In this document: positions 52,004-59,912 of the stretch, piece by piece | Numbering within the stretch: the first letter of the stretch is position 1 | Layout of the letters: each line of letters opens with the position of its first letter | Assembly: GCF_963526985.1 (NCBI RefSeq) | Contig: NZ_CAURPW010000002.1 | Span: 186,001 to 250,000 of the forward strand | Source of the DNA: an uncultured Campylobacter sp. | GTDB lineage: Bacteria; Campylobacterota; Campylobacteria; Campylobacterales; Campylobacteraceae | DNA: 64,000 bases | Direction of reading: 5' to 3' | Notes under the pieces: model-generated | Told to the model about the DNA's origin: nothing | The model's input: only the letters and a program-made list of their open reading frames with translations | Databases searched by the model: none | Made by a program: the position numbers and the translations under genes

Positions 52004-52591
52004 ATGTTTTTAAAGCTAGACGAGATCGCTCGCGAGCTAGACGAGATATGCCTGCCTCTGGAGCAAGAGGACATAACGGGCATGAGGCTGCTAGCTCAAA
52101 GCGACGCCAGCGCGTCCACGCGGGCGCTAGAAAATGCGCAAGAGACTCTAGGCGTCAAATTTCCGCTTGAGCTTTCGCGGCTAGTTTGCAAATTTGACTT
52201 TGGCGAATTTGAAGTTTGCAACGTACGATTTGGCGCCGGCGGCGACTACGCTAGCGAGCTAGTGCGGCTAAACAGCACCGACGAATACGGCGGCAAATGG
52301 TGGCACGGCGATACGCGTCCTGCAAATTTGATAGTTTTTGCCGTCGGCGATCCGTGGATTTTTTTGCTTGATTGCGCGGACGGTGCGATTTATGCGTGGC
52401 TGCTCGGGGACGAAGAGCTTTGCGGTAGGCGCGTTGCGGGCGATTTTGAGAGATTTTTTAGAGCGCTTGCTAGCATTGGTATCGCGCGACTGAGCAAAAA
52501 GGGTGTACCGAGCGCGGAAGAAATCGTCAAATTCGTCCAAGCAAGCGATGATAAGGCGATTGAGTTTTGGCGAGAAATGGCGGAAATTTGA
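52004..52591 (+). CDS. SUKH superfamily (SMI1/KNR4-like) protein
   Basis: 195 residues. The SUKH signature is ALENAQETLGVKFPLELSRLVCKFDFGEF (about 42-70), followed by strands with PANLIVFAVGDPWIFLLDCADGAIYAWLL, a typical FAxxGxGxxxxxD-like core. It has no signal peptide, so it is probably cytoplasmic. It is the second SUKH gene in the window. Together with the YwqK-like gene just upstream it may be a small toxin-immunity remnant; no toxin is beside it. Confidence 0.75.
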   Translation: MFLKLDEIARELDEICLPLEQEDITGMRLLAQSDASASTRALENAQETLGVKFPLELSRLVCKFDFGEFEVCNVRFGAGGDYASELVRLNSTDEYGGKWWHGDTRPANLIVFAVGDPWIFLLDCADGAIYAWLLGDEELCGRRVAGDFERFFRALASIGIARLSKKGVPSAEEIVKFVQASDDKAIEFWREMAEI

Positions 52592-52798
52592 TAAATTTAA
52601 GCGCAAGCGGCTTTAGCGGCAAATTTAACTAACTTTAAAAACTCTAAATACAGCGATAACCGCTGCAAATTTTAACTCCTAATTTACAAATTTCACTCGC
52701 AATCCGGGTCAAATTTATATTATTTTTTGCATTTGGGTGCTAAATTTGAGCTCAAATTTGTCGTAAAATCGGCTCTAAAAAATCAAAAAAGGCAAAAA

Positions 52799-53701
52799 AT
52801 GATAACCGCAAAGACTCTTTACGCATCGGCAAGGCTTAGATCGCTGCCGCTTAGCGTCTCGGGCGTGTTGCTGGGTAGCGGCGCGGCATACGGCGCAGGC
52901 GCGTTTAGAGCCGATATTTTCGCGCTGGCATTGCTTACGACGCTACTGTTTCAGGTACTAAGCGACTATGCCAACGACTACGGCGACGCAGTAAAGGGCA
53001 CCGATGATGATGGCAGGCTGGGGCCGCGCCGCGCGATCCAAACCGGACAGATGAGCGCGGCCGAGATGAAACGCGTCATCGTCGCTACGGCGCTGCTTTC
53101 GGCTTTTTCAAGCCTCGCGCTAAGCGTTTTGGCGTTTGGCGAGCGGTTTTATCTTGTGATGCTATTTTTGGCGCTGGGCGGCACGTCGATATATGCCGCT
53201 ATCCGCTACACCGTAGGCGCCGGTGCATACGGCTACAAGGGGCTCGGCGACGTTTTCGTGTTTTTGTTTTTTGGACTACTTAGCGTACTTGGCTCATACT
53301 TTTTATATGCGCGTTCGCTCGATGCGGCACTGCTGCTGCCTGCATGTGCGTGCGGTATGCTTAGCACGGCCGTTCTAAATCTAAACAACATGCGCGATAT
53401 CCAAAACGACGCGCTCAAGGACAAGCGCACGCTCCCCGTTCGTATCGGGCTGAACGCGGCCAAGCGCTACCACTACGCGCTGATCGCGGGCGGAGCGGGC
53501 CTGATGCTCTGCTACTCGTTTTTACGCGGCGAGCCTGACGTAAAACTACTCTATGTGGTTAGCTTTGCGCCGCTTGTTTGGCATCTCATTTTCGTCTCGC
53601 GAGTGCGAGAATGTCGCGACTTCGACGGACAGCTAAAGGTCGTCGCGCTCAGCACGTTTGCGATGTCGGCGCTATTTTTCGTCGGGGAGATTTTGGGCTA
53701 A
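52799..53701 (+). CDS. menA: 1,4-dihydroxy-2-naphthoate polyprenyltransferase
   Basis: UbiA-family membrane enzyme of menaquinone synthesis. The ATG at 52799 follows AAAAAAGG and gives MITAKTLYASARLRSLPLSVSG; the longer open frame from 52727 adds an implausible basic N-terminus. There are about eight hydrophobic helices and two Asp-rich motifs: NDYGDAVKGTDDDG and the second, DIQNDALKDKRTLP. About 300 residues is normal. Since Campylobacter commonly uses the futalosine route to menaquinone, the exact aromatic substrate is open. Confidence 0.85.
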   Translation: MITAKTLYASARLRSLPLSVSGVLLGSGAAYGAGAFRADIFALALLTTLLFQVLSDYANDYGDAVKGTDDDGRLGPRRAIQTGQMSAAEMKRVIVATALLSAFSSLALSVLAFGERFYLVMLFLALGGTSIYAAIRYTVGAGAYGYKGLGDVFVFLFFGLLSVLGSYFLYARSLDAALLLPACACGMLSTAVLNLNNMRDIQNDALKDKRTLPVRIGLNAAKRYHYALIAGGAGLMLCYSFLRGEPDVKLLYVVSFAPLVWHLIFVSRVRECRDFDGQLKVVALSTFAMSALFFVGEILG

Positions 53702-53928
53702 GATTTATTTGGCGCGCGCGGTTTATCAAATTTACCGTATCGCCGAGCGATTTTGCTGATTTTAAGCATTAAATTTAACCCCTGTACGTATTGCGCCGCC
53801 CGTTTTTACCATTTACTAGTCGGCAGATTTTCGGCGTAGATTCGTCGCGCAAATTTAGTTCAAAATGCGGCAAAAGCTATGTATTTACCTTTTTTAAATA
53901 CACTTTCAGAAATTTACAAGGAGAAAAA

Positions 53929-54498
53929 ATGAAAAAATTAATCAAATTTTCGCTAGCAGCAGCTCTAGCGGCAAGCTGCGTAAACGCCGCAGTCTACGAG
54001 ATTGACCCGGCGCACAGCAACGTAGGCTTTAAAATCAAACACCTAAGCATATCAAAAGTAAGCGGAAATTTCGGCAAATTTAACGCCGTAATCGACTACG
54101 ACAAAAGCGCTAAGGAGCTAAAAGTGCTCGAGGCCACCATCGAGACAGCCTCGGTAAATACGCAAAACGACAAGCGTGACGAGCATCTGCGAAGTGCCGA
54201 TTTTTTCGATGCGGCGAAATTCGACAAAATCACCTACAAAATGGTCAAATTTGAAAAAGAAAGCGACACCGAAGGCAAGGTCGTCGGCACCCTCACGATG
54301 CGCGGCATCACTAAGCCCGTGGTGCTAAAATTCGAGCTTGGCGGCTTTACCGCAGGCGATAACGGCAAGGAAAAAATCGGCTTTAGCCTAGAAGGCAACA
54401 CGAAACGCAAGCTCTTTGAGATCGGGCTAGATACCCCTGAAATCACGCTATCTGACAAGGTTGAGCTAGAGATAGAAGCCGAAGCAAAAGAAAAATAA
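53929..54498 (+). CDS. YceI family periplasmic protein
   Basis: 189 residues from the ATG at 53929 (after AAGGAGAAAAA), with a signal peptide (MKKLIKFSLAAALAASCVNAA). The mature part is a YceI lipocalin-like barrel that binds isoprenoid-type ligands: YEIDPAHSNVGFKIKHL, GNFGKFN, RDEHLRSADFFDA and GTLTMRGITKPV. An upstream in-frame extension to 53791 lacks a ribosome site and is rejected. It ends at a clear terminator. Confidence 0.92.
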   Translation: MKKLIKFSLAAALAASCVNAAVYEIDPAHSNVGFKIKHLSISKVSGNFGKFNAVIDYDKSAKELKVLEATIETASVNTQNDKRDEHLRSADFFDAAKFDKITYKMVKFEKESDTEGKVVGTLTMRGITKPVVLKFELGGFTAGDNGKEKIGFSLEGNTKRKLFEIGLDTPEITLSDKVELEIEAEAKEK

Positions 54499-54512
54499 TC
54501 CCCAAAAATAAG

Positions 54513-54537
54513 ACTAAAGCCTTTTTCGGGCTTTAGT
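54513..54537 (+). terminator. Intrinsic terminator after the yceI-like gene
   Basis: ACTAAAGCC and GGCTTTAGT form a perfect 9-bp stem around a 7-nt loop (TTTTTCG), followed by TTGTTAAATTTT. It begins 15 bp after the stop codon. Confidence 0.8.
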
Positions 54538-54539
54538 TT

Positions 54540-54820
54540 GTTAAATTTTAGTTTAGCCTAGGTTTTTTGCAAATTCGGTCGCGCATTACGACTCGGCGCA
54601 AAATCCGCACGGCAAAAACTCAAACTAAAATTTGTTTTTACCGTCGCAAATTTTACTTATTTACTAGATATTTGAAAATCCGCAAAACTGCCGTACCGAA
54701 AGGCAAATTAGCGGCAAAATACAAAGCATCCGCTCAGGCTCGCTAACCATGCCGAGCAAACAAAAAGCCCAGGCCGGCAAACCTATAAATTTGCCGACAC
54801 AGCCGTATCAAGGCGTAAAT
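54540..54820. other. Convergent gap with no gene seen
   Basis: About 280 bp between the convergent yceI-like and glycerate kinase genes. It contains no open frame worth reporting and some AAATTT words. Confidence 0.5.
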
Positions 54821-55963
54821 TTACCCCTTACGCCCTAGCAAATATAGCCTCAAAGCCTGCTCTGCGGTCATTTTGAGATTGCGCGTCGCGGTTTGCTTAT
54901 CCATCGCCTCTTCTAGGCTCACTGGCTCGTTTAATACGCTAAAAAACGCATCGATGCCGTTTTCGTTACAGCCGCCCGCGCACGGCGACACGCTGCCCGC
55001 TAGCGCGATGACGGGTTTGCCGTATTTTTTGGTAATCTTCGCCACTCCGGTCGGGGTCTTGCCCATCGAGCTTTGAAAGTCCAGTCGTCCCTCGCCGGTG
55101 ATGACTAGATCGGCGTTTTTCACGTCATCTTCGAGGCGGATTTCCTCCATGATGATGTCGATGCCGGGCTTTAGTTTGGCGTTTAAGTAGCTCACAAACC
55201 CGTACCCTAGCCCGCCTGCCGCGCCCGCGCCCTTGAAGTTCCAAAATTCGCTCGAAAAGTGCTCGCTCGTCGCGCTCGCAAAGCTTATAAGACCGGCGTC
55301 TAGATCCTTTACCATCTGCTCGTCCGCGCCCTTTTGCGGGCCGTAGACGTAGGCCGCGCCGTTTTTGCCAAAGAGCGGATTATCCACGTCGCAAGCTACG
55401 AGAAATTCGCACTCTTTGAGCTCGGGCACTACGTTTTTGTTTGAAATTTTGGTGATTTTTATGAGGTTTTCGCCTTTACCCTCGAGCAACTCGCCGTTTT
55501 CATCAAAAAACTCGTATCCCAGCGCGCTTAGCATGCCCGTGCCCGCGTCGTTCGTCGCGCTGCCGCCGATACCGACGATAAATTTACGCGCGCCCTTGCT
55601 AATAGCATGCAAAATCATCTGCCCAAAGCCGTAAGTGCTCGTTTTCATCGGGTTTCGGCGCTCTTTTTCCACTAGCATGAGTCCGCTAGAAGACGCCATC
55701 TCGAGGATGCCAAGTTCGCCCGCTAGCGCGTATCTAGCGGGGATCTTTTCGCCGAGAGGATTTTGCACGATGACGTCGATAAACTCGCCATCTAGCGCGT
55801 CCGCCAAGGCCTCCACGCTACCCTCACCGCCGTCCGCGATGGGCTTAACCGTCACCTCATCTATCTCGCCGGCCAAGGCTTCGATGCCCTCTTTTACGGC
55901 GTTGCCGGCCTCGAGGGAGCTAAGGGAGCCTTTGAAAGAGTCGATTGCTATTAGAATTTTCAT
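54821..55963 (-). CDS. glxK: Glycerate kinase
   Basis: Phosphorylates D-glycerate to a phosphoglycerate that enters glycolysis. 380 residues of the GarK/GlxK type: IAIDSFKGSLSSLEAGNAVKEG at the N-terminus, KPIADGGEGSVEALADAL, GIGGSATNDAGTGML and DLVITGEGRLDFQSSMGKTP. A GntP-type permease lies upstream on the same strand (about 510 bp away), which together suggests import and use of glycerate or a related sugar acid. Confidence 0.92.
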   Translation of the reverse strand: MKILIAIDSFKGSLSSLEAGNAVKEGIEALAGEIDEVTVKPIADGGEGSVEALADALDGEFIDVIVQNPLGEKIPARYALAGELGILEMASSSGLMLVEKERRNPMKTSTYGFGQMILHAISKGARKFIVGIGGSATNDAGTGMLSALGYEFFDENGELLEGKGENLIKITKISNKNVVPELKECEFLVACDVDNPLFGKNGAAYVYGPQKGADEQMVKDLDAGLISFASATSEHFSSEFWNFKGAGAAGGLGYGFVSYLNAKLKPGIDIIMEEIRLEDDVKNADLVITGEGRLDFQSSMGKTPTGVAKITKKYGKPVIALAGSVSPCAGGCNENGIDAFFSVLNEPVSLEEAMDKQTATRNLKMTAEQALRLYLLGRKG

Positions 55964-56474
55964 CTATTTTCCTTTTTTATTAGCGGCTCGTCTTTTTCCT
56001 TTATACTTTGTTAGAAATTTCTCCGAAGCTCGGTTACATGCTATATGTATGCGCCCTCGCTCGGCTCATTTCCGCCTCGTCTAAAGAAAAAATACTTCGC
56101 CTTAAATTTTACGGTCTGATTTTATCAAATTTAGTTTTAAATTGTGACGCTTATAAATGCCAAATTTGGCGAATTTAGCTTTATTGCAAATTTAAAAAAC
56201 GTGCGGCGCATTAGCGCTATCGCACCCCTCGAACGTTCTGCGTCGCTGCGCTAGCAGCTGCAAGCAGACGGGGGGCGGGTCTGTATCTAGCAGTTGCGAG
56301 TGCGTAGCACGACGCAAAGGAAGGCGGCGCTTCGCAAGTAGGTCTGCTAGCAGTTACGAGCCGTAGGCGAAGTAAAGCCCCTTCCGCCGCCCAAGAAAAA
56401 AGAAAAGCTTAAAGCTAAAATTTACCATTCTATCGCACTACAAGAGTAAATTTAACCCAAATCTGCCGTCAAAT
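55964..56474. repeat. Intergenic region with GC-rich repeats
   Basis: A gap between the GntP-type permease and glycerate kinase with no gene. At 56249-56380 it holds at least two clear copies and one partial copy of a unit like CTAGCAGTTGCGAG.CGTAG...GACGCAAAG. The unit's reverse complement also occurs at 5389-5424 inside another repeat. The region is far more GC-rich than typical gaps here. Confidence 0.6.
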
Positions 56475-57941
56475 TTACAATAAAATAAGCGACGCTACCC
56501 AAACCGTCGCCATACCCACGATACCCATTATAAAGGTAAGCATCGTCTGAGTCTTGTAGCCCTGCTCCGGCGACATCTTGCTAAAGTTCGTAACGACCCA
56601 AAAATAGCTATCGTTAGCGTGCGAAACCGTCATCGCGCCCGCAGCTATCGCCATCACCGTTAGCACCGCGCCCATCTCGCTAGTTAGCCCCAGCGCGCTC
56701 ATCATCGAGCCGCTATCGGTGAAAAGCCCCATGATAGAGGCGGTCGTAGTGAGCGCCACGGTCGAGCTGCCCTGAGCGGTCTTAATGATAGCTGAGATAA
56801 CAAATGGGAAAAATATGCCGACAGTGCCGATGAGATGGGCGTTTGCCTTCATAAACTCGACAAATCCGGCCTTAGCGATGACATTACCTAGCACGCCGCC
56901 TGCAGCCGTGATAAAGAGGATCGGTCCAACGATCTTTAGCGTTTCGTTGGTCATGAGGTTAAATTCGCCCAGCTTGCCCGTTTTAGCCAGCAAGATAACG
57001 GCAAATAGCACACCCACACCAAGCGCGATTACGGGATCTCCCATAAATAATATAAATTTTACGAACCATGCCGTCGCCGATGGATCTTTTTCTAAAATGT
57101 CCGGAGCGACGAAGGCGACGAAAAACCCTTTTTTATTTAAAATATTAAAAAGAGAACCGCAAGCCATCAGCAAAATTGGCACAAAAATCGGCGCCAAGCT
57201 CAAAAACGCACAAGGCAGCTTGCCGTGCTCTTTTATGATCTCGTCGTAGCTCTTGCCCACTTCAGCTAGATCCTCTTTTAGGCTCACTTTTGCACCGATA
57301 GTCTTAGCAAAAATATAGCCAGCGATGAGAACCGGTATCGAAACTACCGCGCCCACGGCGATGACTAGCAGTAGGTTGTGTCCCACGCCCACGAGTCCGG
57401 CGGCCGCTATCGGGCCAGGCGTCGGCGGTATAAACACGTGCGAGGTGTATAGGCCGCACGAGAGCGCGACGGCCATAGCTACGGGGTTGGCGCCGATCTT
57501 TTCCTTTATCGCGCGGCGGATCGGATCTAGCACCACAAAGCCGCTATCGCAAAAGACCGGGATACCCACGATCCAGCCCATGATGAGCATAGCTAGCTCG
57601 GGGCGCTTGTCGCCTACGCAGCGCACGACCATATCGGCCAGCTTTAGCGCCGCGCCCGTCTTTTCCAGCGCCATACCGATGAGCGCGCCCAGGATGATGA
57701 CGATGCCTATGCTTTTAAATATCCCGCTAAATCCCTCTCCGATGATCGCGGGAACCTTGACCAGGTCGATACCCGCATTGACGACGCCTTCGATTTCGAC
57801 CGGCTTAATACTCGCGATCACGGCAAGAGCCAGCGAGACGAGCATGATCGCTATAAAGGGATGAACCCCCAACTTTGAAATCAGCACGATCATAACGACG
57901 ACCGCGATGACGAAGCAGACGATGAGAGCAATACCGCTCAT
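56475..57941 (-). CDS. GntP-family gluconate/glycerate permease
   Basis: An integral membrane protein of 488 residues with about 12-14 hydrophobic helices, starting with IALIVCFVIAVVVMIVLIS. The signatures GWIVGIPVFCDSGFVVLDPI and HVFIPPTPGPIAAAGL identify the GntP family of proton/sugar-acid symporters. Together with the glycerate kinase downstream it probably imports glycerate or gluconate; the exact substrate cannot be told. Confidence 0.92.
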   Translation of the reverse strand: MSGIALIVCFVIAVVVMIVLISKLGVHPFIAIMLVSLALAVIASIKPVEIEGVVNAGIDLVKVPAIIGEGFSGIFKSIGIVIILGALIGMALEKTGAALKLADMVVRCVGDKRPELAMLIMGWIVGIPVFCDSGFVVLDPIRRAIKEKIGANPVAMAVALSCGLYTSHVFIPPTPGPIAAAGLVGVGHNLLLVIAVGAVVSIPVLIAGYIFAKTIGAKVSLKEDLAEVGKSYDEIIKEHGKLPCAFLSLAPIFVPILLMACGSLFNILNKKGFFVAFVAPDILEKDPSATAWFVKFILFMGDPVIALGVGVLFAVILLAKTGKLGEFNLMTNETLKIVGPILFITAAGGVLGNVIAKAGFVEFMKANAHLIGTVGIFFPFVISAIIKTAQGSSTVALTTTASIMGLFTDSGSMMSALGLTSEMGAVLTVMAIAAGAMTVSHANDSYFWVVTNFSKMSPEQGYKTQTMLTFIMGIVGMATVWVASLILL

Positions 57942-58554
57942 AACAGCTCCTTTCGGATAAATTTTGCCTAGCTCAATATTACCGAAATTTGTTTTTAAAA
58001 TATCTAAATTAGATTTGAAACTTTAGTTTCATTTTATAATATGTGTAAATTCGGCAGATTAGCGGTCTCGTTTTGAGTTAGTTTTAACCTACAAGCGCGT
58101 AAGCGGAGTAATCTCGTCTCAGGCCTTTGCTTTGCTCGCAGCGACGAATATTGAATTTAAGTTTTGCGGCGATTTTACCGATTTGGCTAGGTTTAGTCTT
58201 TGCTAGCCGCCTTAAACCCGCATCTTTACGGCGCAAACGAAAAATATAATTACGCGGTTTTGGCTGAAATTTTACCGCGGGTCGGGTTTATAAAGTAGCT
58301 AAATTTTGGCGGCTAGCGCTTTAATTTCTTGCACGCTGTCGCTAAATTTTAAGGGGCTTTGGGCGGATATCGCGGACGCGGATGATTAATAAAACAGGCA
58401 ACAGGGCTAAGCGCGAGATTAAATTTATCTGAAAATTTAGCTAATTGCAGGGATAAATTTCAAAAATTTAGACCCGCAAAGCCGCTGTTTTAAAGCACCG
58501 ACTAAAAGCGCGCGCTAATCTCGCCAAAGCTCTTTCGTAAATTTAGCCTACGCG
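57942..58554. other. Gap with no gene seen
   Basis: About 610 bp between the GntP and MFS genes, both on the minus strand. The GntP promoter should lie at its left end (57960-58030, AT-rich). Short minus-strand frames exist around 58310-58400, but no coherent protein can be followed. It could contain an old gene remnant. Confidence 0.4.
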
Positions 58555-59715
58555 CTATTTCTGCGCGAATTTCACGCTTGCATAGAGGTAGCTTGCAAGC
58601 CCTAGCGCGCCCAGTATCGCGCCCGCCTCGCCTATGTGCCAAAGCCCGAATCTCGTTGCGACTTGATGTCCCAAAAGCGCTCCGCCGCCGATGCCTACGT
58701 TATATATCGCCGAGTAGATCGATATCGCGACATCGGTAGCATCGGGAGCCAGCGCCAAAACCCTAATCTGCAAACAAAGCCCAAAGCCGAAAATCCCCAC
58801 TCCCCAGACGAAAGCCGCGAGCAGTAGCGCCGCGTCATTCGTGACAAAAGTTTTTAATGTCAGCACCGAAGCTAGGATAAAGAGAATCGCGCAGATCAAA
58901 AATGCGTTCGGAAATGAGCGGTAAAGCTTTGAAAAAAGCATGCTAGCGGCGATGCCCGAAGCGCCGAATGCTAGCAGGACGTAGGTTACGAAGTGGTCGC
59001 CCGCGGGGTTAAATTTCGCTACGAAGGGCTCGACGTAGCTGTAAGTCGTAAAATGCGCGCCTACGATCAAAAACGTCAGCAGATACAAAGCAAGCAACAT
59101 AGGGCGCCCGGCAAGCATCGGCAGGCTCGCAAGAGAGCCCGCGCGGCGACTCGGCAAAAACGGTAAAATTTTCCAAAGAAACAGCGCCTCCGCCGCCGCA
59201 AGCGCGCCGATAGCAAAAAACGTAATGCGCCAGCCCAAAAGCTCGCCGACCACGCGTCCCAAAGGAAGCCCTAAAACCATCGCCAGCGAGGTGCCCAAAG
59301 CCAGCATGCCAATGGCCTGAGAGCCTTTATTTATCGGCGCTAGGCGCACGACGAGCGATGAGGTGATCGACCAAAAGATCGCGTGCGAAATCGCGATGCC
59401 GAGTCGCGCTATTACCAAAACGGTAAAATTCCACGCAATGGCGGCCAGGACGTGGCTTAGCGTAAATAGTACGAAAAGTCGCAAAAGTAGCTTCTTGCGT
59501 TCGAGCTTCGATGTAAGCAGCATCAGCGGCAGCGAAAGGATACTCACCGCCCAAGCGTAGATCGTGATGATTAGCCCCGTGCTCGTAACGTCCATGCTAA
59601 AATCCGCCGCGATGTCGCTTAGCAGAGCCACGGGGATAAATTCAGTCGTGTTAAAAATAAAGGCGGCAAACGCTAACGCGACAACTCTCGTGTAAGCGAT
59701 TTTATGGACGTTCAT
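58555..59715 (-). CDS. MFS exporter, SotB/YdeA-like
   Basis: 386 residues with 12 hydrophobic helices, a major facilitator of the drug:H+ antiporter type. The start region FAAFIFNTTEFIPVALLSDIA and the second-half GVGIFGFGLCLQIRVLALAPDATDVAISIYSAIYNVGIGGGALLG match sugar-efflux SotB/AraJ-like exporters. It probably exports sugars or small drugs across the inner membrane. It stands alone, separated from polA by about 200 bp. Confidence 0.85.
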   Translation of the reverse strand: MNVHKIAYTRVVALAFAAFIFNTTEFIPVALLSDIAADFSMDVTSTGLIITIYAWAVSILSLPLMLLTSKLERKKLLLRLFVLFTLSHVLAAIAWNFTVLVIARLGIAISHAIFWSITSSLVVRLAPINKGSQAIGMLALGTSLAMVLGLPLGRVVGELLGWRITFFAIGALAAAEALFLWKILPFLPSRRAGSLASLPMLAGRPMLLALYLLTFLIVGAHFTTYSYVEPFVAKFNPAGDHFVTYVLLAFGASGIAASMLFSKLYRSFPNAFLICAILFILASVLTLKTFVTNDAALLLAAFVWGVGIFGFGLCLQIRVLALAPDATDVAISIYSAIYNVGIGGGALLGHQVATRFGLWHIGEAGAILGALGLASYLYASVKFAQK

Positions 59716-59912
59716 CGGTTTTCTCTTTCCAGCTTTTTAGATTTAGATTTTTGCCCTTGATTTTGGGCCAAATTTACGTTCAAGCAAGGTTTTAGTGACC
59801 GATTTTATCTTAAATTTAGCCGCAAACCGCAAACGTTTAAGATTACGCGACTAGCCCAAAGCTAGCCGGTTTTAGACAAATTTAACGCTTACCGAGCGTT
59901 AAGCCTAAAATT

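Noticed and set aside
56249..56380. Possible CRISPR-like array
   Set aside because: Repeat units vary in sequence and spacing, only two to three exist, and no cas gene is present.
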